From the NCBI GenBank assembly GCA_009602725.1, contig WELB01000144.1:237977-280767 (forward strand): a stretch of DNA of 42,791 bases. Reading direction: 5' to 3'. This document shows, piece after piece, positions 32,746 through 42,791 of the stretch. The stretch comes from Spirogloea muscicola (lineage: Eukaryota > Streptophyta > Zygnematophyceae > Spirogloeales > Spirogloeaceae). Below the pieces are notes generated by a model that saw only the letters and a program-made list of their open reading frames with translations, was not told where the DNA came from and searched no databases. How positions within the stretch are numbered: position 1 is the stretch's first letter; each line of letters opens with the position of its first letter. A program made the translations under genes and the position numbers.

Positions 32746-32777
32746 CTGTGGGCCCCAGGGCCCCCTGGGGCCCACAG
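32746..32777. repeat. 15-bp perfect GC palindrome with 2-bp spacer
   Basis: CTGTGGGCCCCAGGG at 32746-32760 and CCCTGGGGCCCACAG at 32763-32777. It lies about 300 bp upstream of the P3 start codon. It could extrude as a cruciform or bind a dimeric protein; both are inference. Confidence 0.75.
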
Positions 32778-33134
32778 CGTCGGCGTGCGGCATACCCTTG
32801 GCGCCACGCGAGGGCGCCGGGGTCGCGTTTCCACGAGCCCGCGAGGGGGCCGGGCGCGATTCGGGGACCGTGATGCCTGGTGACGGCAACCGCCCCCCGG
32901 TGACGGCACCACATTTCGGGGCGAGCCTCCCCGCGCGGCCGGTTACGGCGCGCCTGGGCGCTGACGGCGGCGGCCATACTTCGCGACGCACGTCTGCTGC
33001 CAGCAGGGGGACACGTGACCTGCCGAGCTAGGCACGTGCGCCCCGGCCAGGGAGGCCCGCAGCTGGGCAGGGGCTGCCCCCACCGCCGTGGCGCAATGGG
33101 CCCGCCGCGCCGCGCGCCGACTTGTGCCCCCCCC

Positions 33135-33330
<196 letters not shown>

Positions 33331-33573
33331 TGGGGGTGGGGACACGTCGGCAACCGGCGCACCGGCCCTCCCGGCCACCGCCGCCTCCAGGGCACCACCT
33401 CCTCGGCCCCCCGCCTCCCTTCCTCCCAGCCCCACCTCCGCCCCTCGCCTCCCCCCCCCTCCACGACCGCCTGACCGGCCCCAGCTGCTACGAGCACCCC
33501 AGCTCGCGCTCCCCGTAGCAGCGCCACCTCCAGCCATTGCAGCATGCATGCACTCCACGGGCCTCCCTTAGCC

Positions 33574-36500
33574 ATGACTTGCGCTGCTGGCATGGGGCCC
33601 GCGAGGCTGCTGGCTGCGGTGGTGGGCTGCGCCTGCCTCGCTGCGGGGGTGGCTGCATCCACGTACCCGGCGGACGTTGTCGCGTTGAGAGCCTTCGCTG
33701 CCAACGTTGCAGTGGACACGCAGGGCGTCCTCCAGGGCTGGGACTTCCTGAGCAGGTGAGGGTCATCATTTTCTGCGGATTAGATTGTGCCTAAATGACC
33801 TTATAGCCCTTCCTTTACATATCCCGTGCCTGCACAGAACCTCGAAAAGCTGCTGCACTCCGCTAGGAGTCCGCGTCTGTTGTGACGAGCCTTCCAATTC
33901 CCATTTCCAGCCGTCATTCCATGGCACTTGCGGACAGGTCCGGACCTGCACGTAGTCAGCAGACCTACCAATGAGCGACAGACGTAGTGTCATCCTGCAT
34001 CCTGACGTGTGTAGGCTTCGTTCTGAGACGCAGCACACGGACCAAGTCAACAGCCCTACAGCTGGCTATAGCCATGGCCACTCGGTATAGCAGAACGCGT
34101 AGAGCTCCTTGTCTGTGTGGCACTCACCCCTCGGTTCACTTTGGATGCATGCAGCGACCCTTGCAGCTCTACCAACTATGGAAGTCTCATAACATGTGAC
34201 ACTGGCAACGCGATGGGGTTGAATCAGAGGGTGATTGGCGTGAGCATTCCGGGCCAGGGAATGGGCCTCATCGCCAGCTCCATCCAAGGCCTTGGCGAAC
34301 TCACAGCGCTGCAGACCCTGGACCTGAGCGGCAACCTGCAGCTCACGGGAGCCTTTCCAGACCTCAGCACAGCCGTGGCACTGACATACCTTGACTTGAG
34401 CGGTCAGCCTCAGCTCAACTTTGTTTTGGAGACTGTCAGAGGCTTTCAATGCTTCAAGGAGAGCAATGTCGCGAGCGCCCTTGACAATCAACTTCTTTCT
34501 ACTATTGCAATGTCTGTCACTTGATGAATCAGGTTGGCTGCAGAATAAATGAGCTATAGGCGTGCACACATCCAAGTGTTGAGCATTGGACTCTGCAGCG
34601 ACTCAGAGCTGCTTTAGCTGATCGGATGTTGTGTCATCTGCTGGTCTTCAAAGCCAGGCACAAGCTTGAGCGGGGCAATACCCGCTGGCATCTTCGGACA
34701 GCTCGGAAATCAAGTAACCCTCAAGCTGCGGGCTACGGCGCTAGGAGGGCCTCTCCCACCTGACTTGGCTTCACTCACCATGCTCCAGTATCTTGACCTC
34801 TCCTCCGGATCGACAACACTCACGGGGTTCACTGGAGGATTTGCTCAATTTGGGGCCCTGAGATCGCTGACTTACTTGGACATAAGTGGCCAGTCCTTCA
34901 CTGGAAGCATTCGGGCGGCACCGCTGCGGGCACTGAACAATCTCAACTATCTGGCAATCCAGGGCACGAACTTGAGTGGAACAGTACCGTCAGATGCTCT
35001 GGGCAAGTTGAAGAAGCTGGTAACCTTGAAGCTCAGGGGCCAGGATAACACCACCAATCAATTCACAGGGCCGTTCCCAGTACAGTCCAGCCTACCAAGG
35101 CTGCAGCTACTGGACCTGTCAAGCAATCAGGTCACTGTCTGAACAGCCACTCATGAGAGCAGATAGAAGCGCACCACCCACTACTTCGTCCTCACAGCTT
35201 TCCACAAGTACAATGTGCAGAAAATGCCTCTCGAGACATTGGCACTGTGAGGCCTTTGATGTGTATACTGAATCTTCTGTGTGTGTATCCTGCAGTTCTA
35301 TGGTTCCTTGCCTACAGGCTTAATGTACTTGCTGCCTAGCCTTACGTATCTGGACCTTCATTTGAATCCGCAATTAGGCGGGTCTATGCCCAGCAACTTT
35401 GCCCCTGATGGCCACGGACTTGAGTATCTGGACATCAATGATTGCAACTTTGGGGGCCGTGTTGATCCATCAGTAGGGTCCTTCTTTGCCATGAAGTCGC
35501 TGAAAATGGCTCGTAACAACTTCGTGGGATTCCTCCCAACAGGGTGAGTGTCTCCATCAAACAATGTCAGAATGTAATGCTGTGGCCCTGCCCTTGAGAA
35601 CGTGGGTGCTCTGCACATGATTAAGCATTCCCTGGGCCTTGTATCCACGACCACCACGCTGCTTGGCAAAGCCACATGTCACATAAGCGGGGATTGGGAC
35701 AGAAGCGACCGTCCTTCTCGTCAGTTCCAACTTTCTTGCCTGTGTCCAAGCTCCTTGAGCTTCTTCTAAAGTAGATGCAAGGGAACTCGCTGATTCATCT
35801 TCTGCAGATTGTTCACAAGATTGACCGAGTTGGAGCAGCTGCAACTTTCTGACAATCGCTTGGTGGGCACCATACCACCTCTCAACAGCCTCTTGAGCCT
35901 GAAGGTGAGATGATATGATATCCCAAAAACCCATGGTAATAAGGCATGCTTTGTGCAAGCACGTCAGACATTCTTTTTCGCTTCATGATGTCGTGGTAAG
36001 AATATGTTCGATCTCCTCCCCAGCACTTGGACCTCGCCAACAACATGTTCACTGGTGGAGTGCCTGACTTTTCTAGCATTGCAAGCACCATCATGGACAT
36101 TGACATCTCAGGAAACAGTCTCACAGGTTTGCCCCTTGGGAGCTCTTAGCATGCCTTCATGTATGGAGCTAAAGCTGCAGCGCCGTTGGCATATTACTCA
36201 CAGCAGACGTGTTGACTGAAGTAGTACTGCACTGTACAGACAACTTGACCAAGCTGATGTTACAAGCTCCACTGCCTGTTTGTGGCCGCCTGCTGCTCCT
36301 GCAGCTTGTTACAAGCAGCAGGACCTCTATGCTCCTCTTTGCCAGAATGCATGCATCATACAGGACATTGTCATATTTGATTAGACTGAGCACAAAAGTG
36401 ATGCAAGCAGTGGTCTCCTCTGTTGTTGCTTGCAGGCAACCTCCCAGCGAGCTTGGGATCATTAACGAGCCTTCAGCAGTTTGCAGGCGGCAGGAACAGG

Positions 36501-37328
36501 CTCGAGGCCTTCAGTTTGCCTGACCTGAGTGGCTGCACCAGCCTGGTCTACCTCGCCCTCCAGTCCTGCATGATCTCCATGCTGCCGAACAGGCTCCCGT
36601 CCAGCCTATTGGTGCTCAACCTTACAGGCAACTCGCTGAGCTCCTTCGACCCCACTGGCCTCCCAGCGTCCTTAAACGAGCTGGATCTCAGCTACAACAG
36701 GCTGTCAGGGCCGTTGCTGGCAGGCATCTCGGCCTCGCTGCCCGCGCTGCAGCGTCTGGACCTCAGTAACAACAACCTGGCTGGCCCAATTCCTGCAAGC
36801 CTTGGCAACCTGACGAGCCTCACCTTCCTGGACCTGTCCAGTAACTTGCTGTCCAGCGGCGTGCCAGAGGAGCTGGCCTCATTGCCCCTCATCGTCCTCG
36901 ACCTCTCGCACAACCTTCTGTGCGGCTCCGTGCCGCAAGCTTTTGCAACTGCAGCAGCGGGCGGCACCTTCTCCTACCTGAGCCTGGACCTCTCGCACAA
37001 CTTTCTCACCGGCGGCTTGCCCATCATGCCCTCCATTCCAGTCGTCCCAGTGAGCCCTGTCGTCGACCTGCGTGGAAACTTCTTCAAGTCCCGCAACAGC
37101 AGCCAGCTGGTGGCGTGGGAGCTGATCCAGAACAACTGTGCTCAGTACTGCTGGACGACAGGCTCGTCCTCCTGCTCCCAGTCCGTGCAGTGCCCCCAGC
37201 GGCCAAGCTCGGACTGCTCAGCCTTCTGCAATGCAACGCAGCCAGGCCGCATCTGCGGAGGCCTGGGCACCTGCTACCTAGGCTACAAGCAGCCCGTCTC
37301 AAGCTCTACATGCAGACCAGCTCTATAA
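33574..37328 (+). CDS. Secreted plant-type leucine-rich repeat protein
   Basis: Exons 33574-33755, 34155-34434, 34654-35130, 35296-35543, 35808-35904, 36024-36126 and 36436-37328 give about 759 aa. ATGs at 33544 and 33592 are alternative in-frame starts. A signal peptide (LLAAVVGCACLAAGVAAS) precedes an LRRNT-type cap: ADVVALRAFAANV, GWDFLSSDPC and ITCDTGN, with the SSDPC join created by the first splice. Then come a dozen or more repeats of the LxxLxLxxNxLxGxIP type, for example LQRLDLSNNNLAGPIP near 36750-36800. The C-terminal cap is Cys-rich (CAQYCWTTGSSSC to TCRPAL) with no transmembrane segment or kinase, so it is a soluble or wall-bound extracellular protein, closest in style to polygalacturonase-inhibitor-like LRRs. 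The exon 2 donor is uncertain (34422 or 34434). Ligand unknown. It is divergent from P3 and convergent with P2. Confidence 0.85.
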
Positions 37329-38320
37329 CCTGTGCCATGCTGCCTCCGTTCGCTAACTGCTATTTAGAGCCCCTACCTCTACACAGGGTTCTGACTCTGC
37401 AGTCAGCTGTCACGTCTACTCAGTATTCTTTTAATTCCCCTCTGAGCACTAGTTGAGTGCTCGCATGGGAGTCAGAGCTCCTCTTCCAAGACGTGCCAGA
37501 AGCGCCGGAGTGCATAATAGCCGAGCCCGCAGCTCTCAAGTAGGGTATAAGTTGCACAGTCGACTTCGACTATCATGCCTGGGTTTCTACCTGGGAGTCA
37601 GAGAGGCCACGTAGAACGTCTGAGCCATTCAAGGCTTGTGAAAGTAAGAAAGAGAGGGCATGAAAAATGACTTGAGTGCGTCAATGAGGCTTGAATGTGT
37701 CAGCATGACATGGAGCACCTGAGAGTATTTTCACTGGTCTACCACCAAGACATGGCTGGTGACCTTCATGAGACGCTTCAGCCTTCTGTAAGTTTATCGA
37801 ATCTGGGCAAACTTAAGCGCAAAAACGCGCGCTGCTTGAGGCCGGGGTACAAGCACCACCAGTGTGCGGCAATGTCATTGAGTAGAACACAAAAAGTGGG
37901 CCAGAGGATGCGGTACCCACCCAATTCCCAGGGTGGCCCCTTCGGATCTTAATGGGCTGACCTTCACGGCCATCGGCCCATCGTCGAGAATACTTCTCCT
38001 TCTCAGTGGAAGGGCGTTTGTGGATTGACGAAGGTCCTGAGTGGCCAAGTACTACGACAAGAAGAGAGAAGGCGCGCGGTGTGCATGAAATGGAAGGGAG
38101 GCCAGATCAAGCCAATACACTCTTCTGGCAAAGCAAGTGCAAAGTATGGGGCTACTTAAAGTCCAGCCATATGCTAAAGGGGTTCAGTTGACAGGGCAGG
38201 CAGGAGCCAGCTTGAAAGGGGGACTTCAGCACACACAAGTGAGCCCATGTAGATCCGAACTTGGGTAGCCGGAGCACTGCCACTAGAAGCCAGTGCCTGG
38301 TGCTTAAGAAAGAACGTGGC
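37329..38320. other. 3' flank of the LRR gene and intergenic DNA
   Basis: A 7-bp stem, GAGCACT and AGTGCTC, lies at 37444-37462. A degenerate hairpin repeat lies near 37954-37975 and a minus-strand family B end with gtggccaagtac near 38020-38060. No gene was seen. Confidence 0.5.
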
Positions 38321-38645
38321 TCTCCCTGAGGGGGCGAGGGCTGTGAACAGCCAGCCCGAAAAGAATTGACAAGGTCAGAAGGAGCCAGAAAGCGCTTGCC
38401 TACAGCTTTCCCGATCTAATAATTACTCAGTAAGGTTGATAACCACTCAGTGGCCTCTTACTAAGGGGCCACAGGTCAAAAAGACTAGCAGCCGGAAAGC
38501 AACTCCTTTGACGAATGCCAGAGGCTGCAGCTAGAACAGTACACAGATGCAAGGCGTGGGCCATGGACATCTGGAGGAATACTGACAAGCGCATGCGAAA
38601 CACGACCAGAACATCAGCTTCAGACCATGAATCTACATCTCTGCA
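38321..38645 (-). repeat. LINE family A tail and hairpin
   Basis: On the minus strand FRMRLSVFLQMSMAHALHL, LAAASGIRQ and FPAASLFDL precede the hairpin core at 38339-38357, in the usual order of coding end, UTR and hairpin. Confidence 0.65.
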
Positions 38646-39352
38646 CTTCACCACAACATGCGGACGACTGCACAGACTTGTAAAGTCAAAGTACTTGCAA
38701 GAGTCATTTCCAGGTCATGGTTTCAAGAAGTTCTTCCTCCGCTGATGATTGAACAGGCACCTGGAAGTGCCTTGCTACGCTTTCTACGCTACTCAACTAC
38801 TTATCCTTAAGAATGTGCAGTATCTGTCTTAGCAGGATATTTGGAAAGTAGATCTTGCAACAAGGACCGCGAAGGAGCAAGTACTCGATGCTGCAACAAC
38901 CAAAGACGTTTGCACTCGGCCGGCAAGATCAGTCAAGAAGGTGAAAAGCTCATGGTCGCCGTGCTCATGCGAAGACCCCAAAGGGACTAGCTCAAGCCCC
39001 ATATTCTGGAGCTTCATTGTGACTTGTGAATGAAAAAATTGCTGTACATCTCTTGGCTGGGGTGCGTAGACCACAGTAGGCGAGCCAAGGCTCAGAGGGT
39101 CCTGCTTGGCCTTATCAGGGCTCTGCTTACTGCATCTCCCGGACGGCTGAGCTCAGAAGAGATGATGGCAGGAGGATGAGCTATGCCAACTCCCATTGTC
39201 TGGGTCTGTGGCTTTTCAAATCAGCTCGAGGCATTCTGAGTGTCAGTATGGGAGGATGTCCTGGCTCTACCACTCATCCTTTATAATCAGGGAAGTTGCT
39301 AAATTAGCAGGAAGATGAGGAGAAGGGAGAGAAAGTGTGCCAAGGATCTCTT
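38646..39352. other. 3' flank of P2
   Basis: Nothing recognisable apart from short overlapping frames. It presumably includes the P2 3' UTR next to the stop codon at 39355-39353. Confidence 0.45.
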
Positions 39353-42300
39353 CTAGCACTTGTCTTGTCGACAGTCACTGAAGCAGGAGTTAAAGGCAAA
39401 GGAGCCATAGCCCAACCACCAGCAGCATTTTTGGCACTCCATGAGGTAGTCGTTGCAGCTATATGAGAGGGGCGGGAATGGTGGGTATGGGCAAGGGTTC
39501 CAGTAATCGGAGAGCTGGCAGTATAATGGCGACAGAACGTCCGGATTGCCAAAGCAGTGCCCATGGCAAGCCGTTGCACAGGGATTGCACTGCCCATTTG
39601 TAGGCGCATATGTAGGAGTTGCAAAGTTGCAGATGGCGTCGCACAGGCTATTGTAGATTTTCCCATCCCAGCCACACACGTCGTCGCCATCGGTGCAACC
39701 GCAGTAGCGACCAATGGGCCACTGGCATGGGATCTGAAGCGGGAACGTTTACGAGAGGTCAGAAGGACACCCAAAATCAGATGGCCAACAGGGTGAACGA
39801 CGATGGGCACCTGTACGAACTCAACTGTTAGTGAACGCCTCAAGGCCAAACATGTGGACTTAAAATTCAATGGAGCAGCAAGATACCTCCAGGAGGGTGT
39901 TGGCAGCGACGTTGTTGCAATCAGACAGCTGGTTCTGGAAGCAAATATTGGCAGGTGAAGCAGTAGGACCGCATCGCTGTGCCATTGCCTGGGAGATATT
40001 GGCAAGTGTTTCGCCGGCTTTGGTGATGTAAGGCTGGATATGCATGTAGTCAGTCGAGTTCGGCGGTGCAATGCAGACCTCCTGACCAATCTGGAGGAAT
40101 GGGGAGCCGCATTGGAGGCCGGGATTGAGGTCCATGAACTGGCTCTCTGAGAGATCAGATGCCAAAGCAATCATGCCGCATGTGTCTCCTTGCTGGAAAA
40201 TCATGGAGGAGTCAAACGTCAGTCTCGAAATTTATACACGCATGCAGATGAAACTTCGGAGCAGACAGGTGCAAGGTGTTGCTGAAAAAGCACAGAAACA
40301 AGCATTCACAAGACCCACCGTGACAAGGTATTTGTTGGTACACGCTGGGGCTGCGGCTGTGATGGCAGGGGACTGAGCTACGCAGACACTGAGGCTTCTT
40401 GGTAGTCTCCAAAAGCAGTTGATGGAGGGGTTAAAAGCCTGGAACTCGCTCAAGCTGAGCTGGAAGCGCCCCATGATTGAGGCGCAGGTGGAGTAGGCCT
40501 TAGTTACCTGTCAAAGTGCTCAGTATGATCAGTATAAAGCTCCGGCATTGTGGTCAAGCTGACATCGGCTAAAGGACGGTCGTGACCTCTGACAGATTAC
40601 AATACTCTGCCACGCGAAGGAGCAAGCACGAGTGGGTACGCATTGAAAGTCACCTGGAAGCTCTGCGTGCATGCGGGAGGAGGCGGGCTCGTCACAGTTA
40701 ACAAGTTGGTGCACAGCGACTGCCCGGGCCAGAGGAAAAAGGTGTAGCAGTTCAGTGAGGGGTTGAAGCGCATCAGAGAAGATACTGTGATCCCGCGCGA
40801 CCGTGCAATGCTGCCGCACGTGTCCCACATTCGCGTAATGTAGTGGGCTGTGCAGCTCCCTGTGAGTTGGTCGCCAGCAACAGCTAGCACGGTGCCTGCA
40901 AGTCACATGCAACAGCGTAGCATCAGAATTAAAATAATGTGGGTAGGGTCCGCTCTTCGAAACCTGCAGGTGACACGGTGAAGGCCAGTGCTTGCTTGGA
41001 CTCTTCTCCCGTTGCGTCTGGTCGGTGAATGCATGCACCCAAATCTCATGACAATTCAGCCACCTTGATGATCTGCCCCGCAAGTTCGTGCTCAATGACC
41101 ACATTCACTTAGAAGGATGCGAGGCTGAGCAGCTCACCTTTCTGCAGTTGCTGGCAAACAAGAGACGGGTTGTAGGCCTTGAGGTCCGCAACGCTTATTG
41201 AGAAGAGTTGGGCTACAGACTTGCACGTATCGCCCACAACGGTCTGGTAAGTGGGGAGGCCACCGGTTTTATGGCCGGCAACACATGTAGGCGAGCCGTC
41301 GGCAGCGCTGCCCAGTGCAGTATTGGCTGGGCAGGTGCACAGGTACGACCCGTCATTGTTGTCGTTGCAGGCACCGTAGCCGCACGGGTTTGGATTGGCA
41401 CTGCAGGGACTGGCCGGGACGCACTTTGGTGCGAGCGAGCCCGAGACAAAGTTGTTCACGTAGCCACTCGGGCAAGCGCAAGTGTACCCGCCGGCCACTG
41501 GCGTACACGTGCCGTCGCCGCAGGGGTTGACGCCGGCGCAGGCATTTGCAGGGTCATTGGACACGCCGATCAAGCCCGGAGACGATGTGATCCCGCAGCG
41601 GCCCTTGCCGCTCTCCATCGCAATGTAGGCATAGCCAGCATCGGCCCAATCTGTGCCCCACGAGTTCTTGACGATCCAGTATGGAGGCGAGGCCAAGGAG
41701 TCATAGCCCATGATGAGCACGGCATGGTTGAGGCGGTCGTCTGAGCACGAGCCCGCGTAGACGTTGAAGCCGGCGCCCAGGCTTTGGAAGTCGGGAGCAT
41801 CACCGTTCATGAGAGCCAGCACGGGCTGCAGACAGCGAGCCAGACGCGGTGAGTGTAGACAGAGTGTCAGTGAGTGCAGCTGAGTGTAAACAGAGTAAGC
41901 TAGCTCTACAATCCCTGACGGCCGACGCGAGCTTTAAGCAGCGCTGCCTTGGCCCGAAAACACTTGGAGACCGCCTGGCCCACCCTGCCATTGCGTCTGC
42001 CACAGGCCTGCAACTCCTCCGACTCGAAGACGCCCACTACAACCGCAGTCTTCTGACCTCTACCTGACTGCCTCAATGCCCGCTAGACATACTTGCAGCA
42101 TAGAATCTGCTCGGGCCGATGCCATGGCACGACACTGCGGTTGTCAGTGGGAGCAACACCAACGCTCACCTGTTTGGTGACGGCCTTCATCATGGCAAAG
42201 GTGTCCTGGGCAGGGACGGTCTCCCAGGACGTGATGCCAGCCACTTTCGAGGCCGCCTCCTTGCCGGAGTCGCACGTCTCGTTGGCGCCGGTATATGGGT

Positions 42301-42791
42301 AGTCGGCGTCGCTGTCCAGCCCACCGTTGGCCACGATGTACTGCAGAGCGAACGCCGGCCAGCCGCCCTGGCAGCACGTCGCGCCGGCCTCGCAGTCGCA
42401 GAGCTGCTGCGCCGAGAGGGCCTCCGCGGTGCCGTCTGCTCCAACGATGGCCGCCAGCAACGAGACAAGGTCCGCGGAGGCCAGCGCCCAGCAGGAGGCG
42501 CACTGGCCCTGGTCCCGGACGGGCGTCAGCGCCGCTGAGCGCCAGTCCACTGACGGCAGCGGGACGACGGAGGCAAAGCGGTAGAAGGTGGCGGCGTAAG
42601 CGGCGGCCGACGGCGGGACGGCCACCAGGGACCCCACCAGCAAGCCGAGCTGCTGGATCTGCGGCGACGCAAAGTCCACGAGCCGCCGCCGCTCCGAGCC
42701 CGGCACCGGCGCCGCGAGCCCGGGCTTTGCGGGCGCGGACCCGGGCTCGGACTCGGCGGAGGGAAACCGCCGCGCCGGCGCCGCCGCTGCG
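39353..42791 (-). CDS. P2: papain-family protease with EGF-like, five LysM and Kazal-like modules (5' end outside window)
   Basis: Exons (minus) >42791-42170, 41825-41138, 40895-40654, 40507-40319, 40192-39887 and 39733-39353. Exons 2 (688 nt) and 6 (381 nt) have exactly the lengths of their P1 counterparts, and all splice phases agree. The frame is open to the window edge with no signal peptide yet, so the N-terminus is missing. Papain residues: Gln and Cys in RDQGQCASCW (Cys codon 42493-42491), His in LNHAVLIMGY, Asn in VKNSWG. CEAGATCCQGGW and DADYPYTG match P1. Two EGF-like modules follow, then LysM 1 (YQTVVGDTC), a compact LysM 2 (MWDTCGSIARSRGI, FNPSLNC), LysM 3, LysM 4 (VTQGDTC, LNPGLQC) and LysM 5 (ITKAGETLANISQAM). 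The C-terminus has CGCTDGDDVCGWDG, CDAIC, CPYPPFPP and ECQKCCWW. It lacks the Ser/Thr-rich expansion of P1. Probably an active secreted protease. Confidence 0.88.

Noticed and set aside
41208-41744. 178-codon plus-strand frame opposite P2 exon 2
   Set aside because: Antisense shadow of a GC-rich exon that is 688 nt long exactly as in P1.

Overview
This is a nuclear, intron-rich eukaryotic sequence. GT-AG introns of about 115-400 bp, GC-rich and alanine-rich coding exons, secreted papain-LysM proteins, plant-type leucine-rich repeats and a mix of LINE and Ty1/copia debris suggest a green alga, most likely a trebouxiophyte. That placement is inference. There is one ambiguous base, near 20404.

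Layout. (1) 1-1290: the 3' part of a plus-strand gene for a proline-rich protein with one membrane segment, BRI3-like. (2) About 2.6-20.1 kb: a transposon graveyard. It holds a minus-strand Ty1/copia relic split by a plus-strand LINE, which is itself split by a 57-bp hairpin element with target-site duplications. It also holds many 5'-truncated tails of two LINE families (called A and B here), dozens of copies of the family A 3'-terminal hairpin, and a broken PstS-like phosphate-binding gene whose first exon is duplicated as an inverted repeat. (3) 20.7-24.3 kb: protease gene P1 (+), six exons, 893 aa. (4) 24.3-30.2 kb: repeats and unassigned DNA. (5) 30.2-32.4 kb: protease gene P3 (-), four exons, 523 aa. 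(6) 33.6-37.3 kb: a secreted LRR protein (+), seven exons, divergent from P3 across a region with a 15-bp palindrome and a long GA tract. (7) 37.3-39.3 kb: repeats and unassigned DNA. (8) 39.4-42.8 kb: protease gene P2 (-), six exons, its 5' end beyond the window.

The main find is the P1/P2/P3 set. These are secreted papain-family cysteine proteases followed in one polypeptide by EGF-like modules, LysM carbohydrate-binding modules (five in P1 and P2, one in P3), a Kazal-like cysteine pattern, and a conserved C-terminal cysteine-rich module. LysM binds N-acetylglucosamine polymers, so the likely role is proteolysis at a chitin- or peptidoglycan-like surface, with the Kazal-like part as a possible built-in inhibitor or stabiliser. 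The adjacent secreted LRR protein would also act outside the cell. Cooperation between them is inferred only from proximity. All exon joins were made by eye from reading frame, splice signals and comparison of the three paralogues.
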